Source: Dunaliella salina
Lineage: Eukaryota; Chlorophyta; Chlorophyceae; Chlamydomonadales; Dunaliellaceae
Assembly (NCBI GenBank): GCA_002284615.2
Contig: MU069487.1
Span: forward strand, 235,633 to 267,524
Direction: 5' to 3'
DNA: 31,892 bases
Shown here: piece by piece, positions 29,351 to 31,892 of the stretch
How positions within the stretch are numbered: position 1 is the stretch's first letter
Layout of the letters: the number at the start of each line of letters is the position of its first letter
Position numbers and translations under genes: made by a program
Notes under the pieces: model-generated
What the model saw: the letters and a program-made list of their open reading frames with translations, nothing else
Databases searched by the model: none
Told to the model about the DNA's origin: nothing

Positions 29351-29660
29351 ATCAGGAAACCCAGGTCAGAAGATGCTACGCAGGTCCTTTTGCGGGATGA
29401 TATAAAAGTACTACGGTAACCAGGAAACCCAGGTCAGAAGATGCTACTCAGGTCCTTTTGCGGGATGATATAAAAGTACTACGGTAATCAGGAAACCCAG
29501 GTCAGAAGATGCTACGCAGGTCCGCACGTGATCCAGAAGCGCAAGTCACAGAAGAAGCTGCTCAGGTCCTTGCGCGATCAAAACGCAGAAGTCAGAAGAA
29601 GTTGCTCAGATCCCCGCGTAATCAATAATCACAAGTTAGAAGAAGCTGCAGGGGCCTCCG
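29322..29660. repeat. 68-bp tandem array carrying TIR-like ends
   Basis: TACTACGGTA recurs exactly 68 bp apart at 29341, 29409 and 29477. It is preceded by TTTTGCGGGATGATATAAAA and followed by AGGAAACCCAGGTCAGAAGA. After the third unit the GTCAGAAGA-x-GCTAC-CAGGTCC piece goes on alone in decaying copies of about 50-60 bp to about 29660. Confidence 0.9.
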
Positions 29661-29734
29661 CGCGAGCATGCCGTACCTCAATGCAATCATTCCGTATCCC
29701 TTCAAAAATTAATTTGTGTTCCCCGATTTAATCC

Positions 29735-30225
29735 CGCACCCCCATCAATATTCGTATATTATATTGGAATCCCGCACATTGCCGCAGGGGCAATCATCCT
29801 CTGTTTGCCCTGGAACTCATGAGTTGTGAAGTACAACCGCATGTACATTAGCTGCAGCAGGAACAGCAAGCATGCTCCTGCACATGACAATGCGCAAGAC
29901 AATGCCGTATACTTATTTTGCTACAGCTGTTGGAAGAAAAGAGCACGACCAGCAGCTTCAAGGTGGATCTACCTTTTTAAAGGCTGCTACTGCTGCCATT
30001 CACCCTCAATCAGAGGGGGTTCAATAAGCTCCTCAATAGCTCCGATGCGATTCTAAGCCTTCATTTTTTTCTGCACCAGAAATTCCGTGAAAATAATAGT
30101 TTCTCACTTTCACACACTTTCCTGCATGCCAAAAAACAATTATTTTTCCTGTGTACGCAGTCATCCCGCACCCCTCAAAAACACATTTTCTGCGGGATGA
30201 TATATTCTATGTACGGTAATGCAGG
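29735..30225. repeat. Further CCCGCA hairpin elements
   Basis: ATCCCGCACCCC at 29734 and ATCCCGCACATTGCCGCAGG at 29770-29789 match the internal motifs at 28640-28735. At 30163-30203, TCATCCCGCACCCCTCAAAA runs to TGCGGGATGATATA and then a TACGGTA end. This is the same short hairpin as at 29293-29335 (10-base arms, 24-27-base loop). Confidence 0.7.
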
Positions 30226-31892
30226 GTAGTGCTCCTGTTCAGCGGCAGTCAATACGTTAAATTGTACCCACATAAAAGTGATCCTTTGGCTTGAATATGG
30301 CCGCGGGAAAAAGAGCACTCAAGCATTCTAACTGTTGGAACACTCAATTGGAACACTCAAAATATGGCCTGACCAGGAGGTTCGAACAAGAAAGTGGATG
30401 TCATGTCCATTTTCTTGGCCAGATCTTCGGCCCCTCCCCTCCCCCTAAAAAGCCGTCCATTGAGTGCCCCTGCACTGGAAGCGAGGGTACCAAGTGGTCT
30501 GCTTCACTTTGTATTCCCCATCTCCAAATGAAAAAATGGGTTGCGTCAAAGTTCTGGAGCAAATCCTTAGCTGCAAAACGCTCTTGTAAACCTGCCTTGC
30601 CAGGTACCCACAACTGGATCTCAGGTCCACTGATTGCCCCTAACTGCCTCGTAGCTTCACCATGCAACAAGGAGTTGAGCATCGCCACTGTCATGAAATT
30701 TGGAATAATTTGCTGGACCTTTGCTTCCATACCCTCTGCAACCCTGCCCACGCGCATGTGACACTGATCCAGAGCCATGCACAATGGACCCTCCCATTTG
30801 ACTCAACCTCTGAGAGGGATGCCAACGGACAGGGCTTGAGGTCAGAAACCAGATGATGTTACCACTCTTTGTAGAAGTGACTCACCAAAATTTTGGAGGT
30901 GGGGTAAATTGAGAGCCCACTGACCCCCCCACCCCCCTCCCCTTCCCGAGCCCCCTTCCCCGCGATCGGACCACAAAAGTATACAAATGCATAGCTCTTG
31001 AGCTCAGGGTTTTCAAAAAACCTGACGACCTGTAATATATTGCATTGAGGACATACCTAAGCAAATGCTCATAATCGTTTGCGAAGACTATCTATGTGAT
31101 GTACTTTTCAGCCTGCTGTCGCTCCCCAAGCCAATCTCCTCTGCAGGCAGCCAGTCTTGCCAAGCGTCTGCTGGACCATATTCTGTCCAGCTTCTGCATC
31201 CTGAAGAGCCTGGTGCAGCCACAGCAATTGCTGCCTGGAAAATATTGACAACCCTTGCTGCCAGAGGGGGGTAACCATTGTGTGGACTTCCAGAGCTTAT
31301 AACTCAAAAACGCATGGATAATCCACGACCTAACTTTATCAGTGCAAAGAGTGCATTTGACGCCAACACTTTTGGTCCTGGATTGTCCATGTGTTTTTGA
31401 GTTACAGCCAGATCAAGATCTGGATGGATACCAAATGGGGCCTAAAATTGCCTGTCTTTTGCATGCTCTCTGCATTGCTCTCCCTTGACTGGCACCAGAC
31501 AAGCTTAGGTTCCTATGGTAGCCTGTTTCATGACCTTTCTCTAACACTGGAGTTCCAGAGGTGCCAGTTACAGGGCATGTGCCTGACCAGCCATGGCATG
31601 AACCCTAGTTGTCACCACCAAATCTCCATTCCGGACCATCTACTGGTCCAATTTGGATGATTTTTGGTGATTTGGAGTCCTTGTACCAAAAGAATACAAT
31701 TGCAAAAAATGGGGTGAAAAGACCAAGTGGTTGGTGAGATACAAAATTTCAGCCATTTCCCTTGGAGAAAATCCACAAAATCCAGCAGATGGGGCGCCAA
31801 ACAGGTCAATTTTTGACCTCCTCTTTTCCTAGTTTTGAATATGCAGGATATTGATATTGTATATGGCGGTTACTAATACAAAAGATCGGGAG
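30226..31892. other. No recognisable gene at the window end
   Basis: A 127-codon minus-strand frame (30401-30784) and a 156-codon plus-strand frame (30291-30761) overlap. Neither has a motif I recognise, nor convincing splice context. The sequence has poly-C runs at 30923-30960 and one hairpin element at 31300-31404. Confidence 0.4.
31300..31404. repeat. Fold-back element with 30-base arms
   Basis: TAACTCAAAAACGCATGGAT, extending to AATCCACGACC, on the left is the near reverse complement of 31373-31404 (TGGTCCTGGATTGTCC then ATGTGTTTTTGAGTTA). The loop is about 42 bases. No flanking duplication is clear. Confidence 0.8.

Noticed and set aside
30291..30784. Overlapping 156-codon plus and 127-codon minus frames
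   Set aside because: They occupy the same DNA, have no recognisable motif or splice context, and lie in a repeat-rich stretch.

Overview
This looks like nuclear DNA of a green alga (Chlorophyta). It holds one long, intron-rich gene for a plant/green-algal chloroplast protein, a TGTAA motif of the kind green algae use as a poly(A) signal, many microsatellites, and decayed non-LTR retrotransposons. Genus cannot be fixed from the sequence; a chlamydomonadalean alga with large repeat-filled introns would fit.

Layout. 1-1960: no recognisable gene. 1968-2553 (minus): probable first exon of a gene for a secreted or membrane-anchored coiled-coil protein. 2554-2772: short divergent intergenic region, probably a shared promoter. 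2773-17896 (plus): a 10-exon gene for a homologue of HCF173, the chloroplast atypical short-chain dehydrogenase carrying an inserted CIA30 domain, known in plants for psbA mRNA translation. The ten exons join in phase into exactly 705 codons (704 aa). 17897-about 18220: 3' UTR. 18220-31892: repeats. This part has diverged tandem repeats (18.5-19.2 kb), an RNase H-bearing LINE 3' half (21.0-22.9 kb, plus), two 5'-truncated LINE remnants (23.3-25.7 kb, minus), a telomere-like run, and a field of hairpin elements rich in CCCGCA motifs (28.6-30.2 kb).

The most striking observation is inside the HCF173 gene. Its introns are not random DNA. Next to eight of the ten exons, the adjoining intron holds one to about eight degenerate copies of that exon's own splice junction: the end of the intron plus the start of the exon, or the end of the exon plus the start of the intron. 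I call these 'echo' arrays. Upstream arrays end in the functional copy and downstream arrays begin with it. Examples are the roughly 103-bp array before exon 8, the roughly 190-bp array before exon 4 whose copies keep the reading frame, and the roughly 100-bp array of exon-6 donor sites. Two introns also carry long inverted repeats, and intron 7 has a series of six quasi-palindromic modules. The gene appears to have grown by repeated local duplication across its own splice sites. I know of no description of this architecture, and it deserves transcript-level testing.
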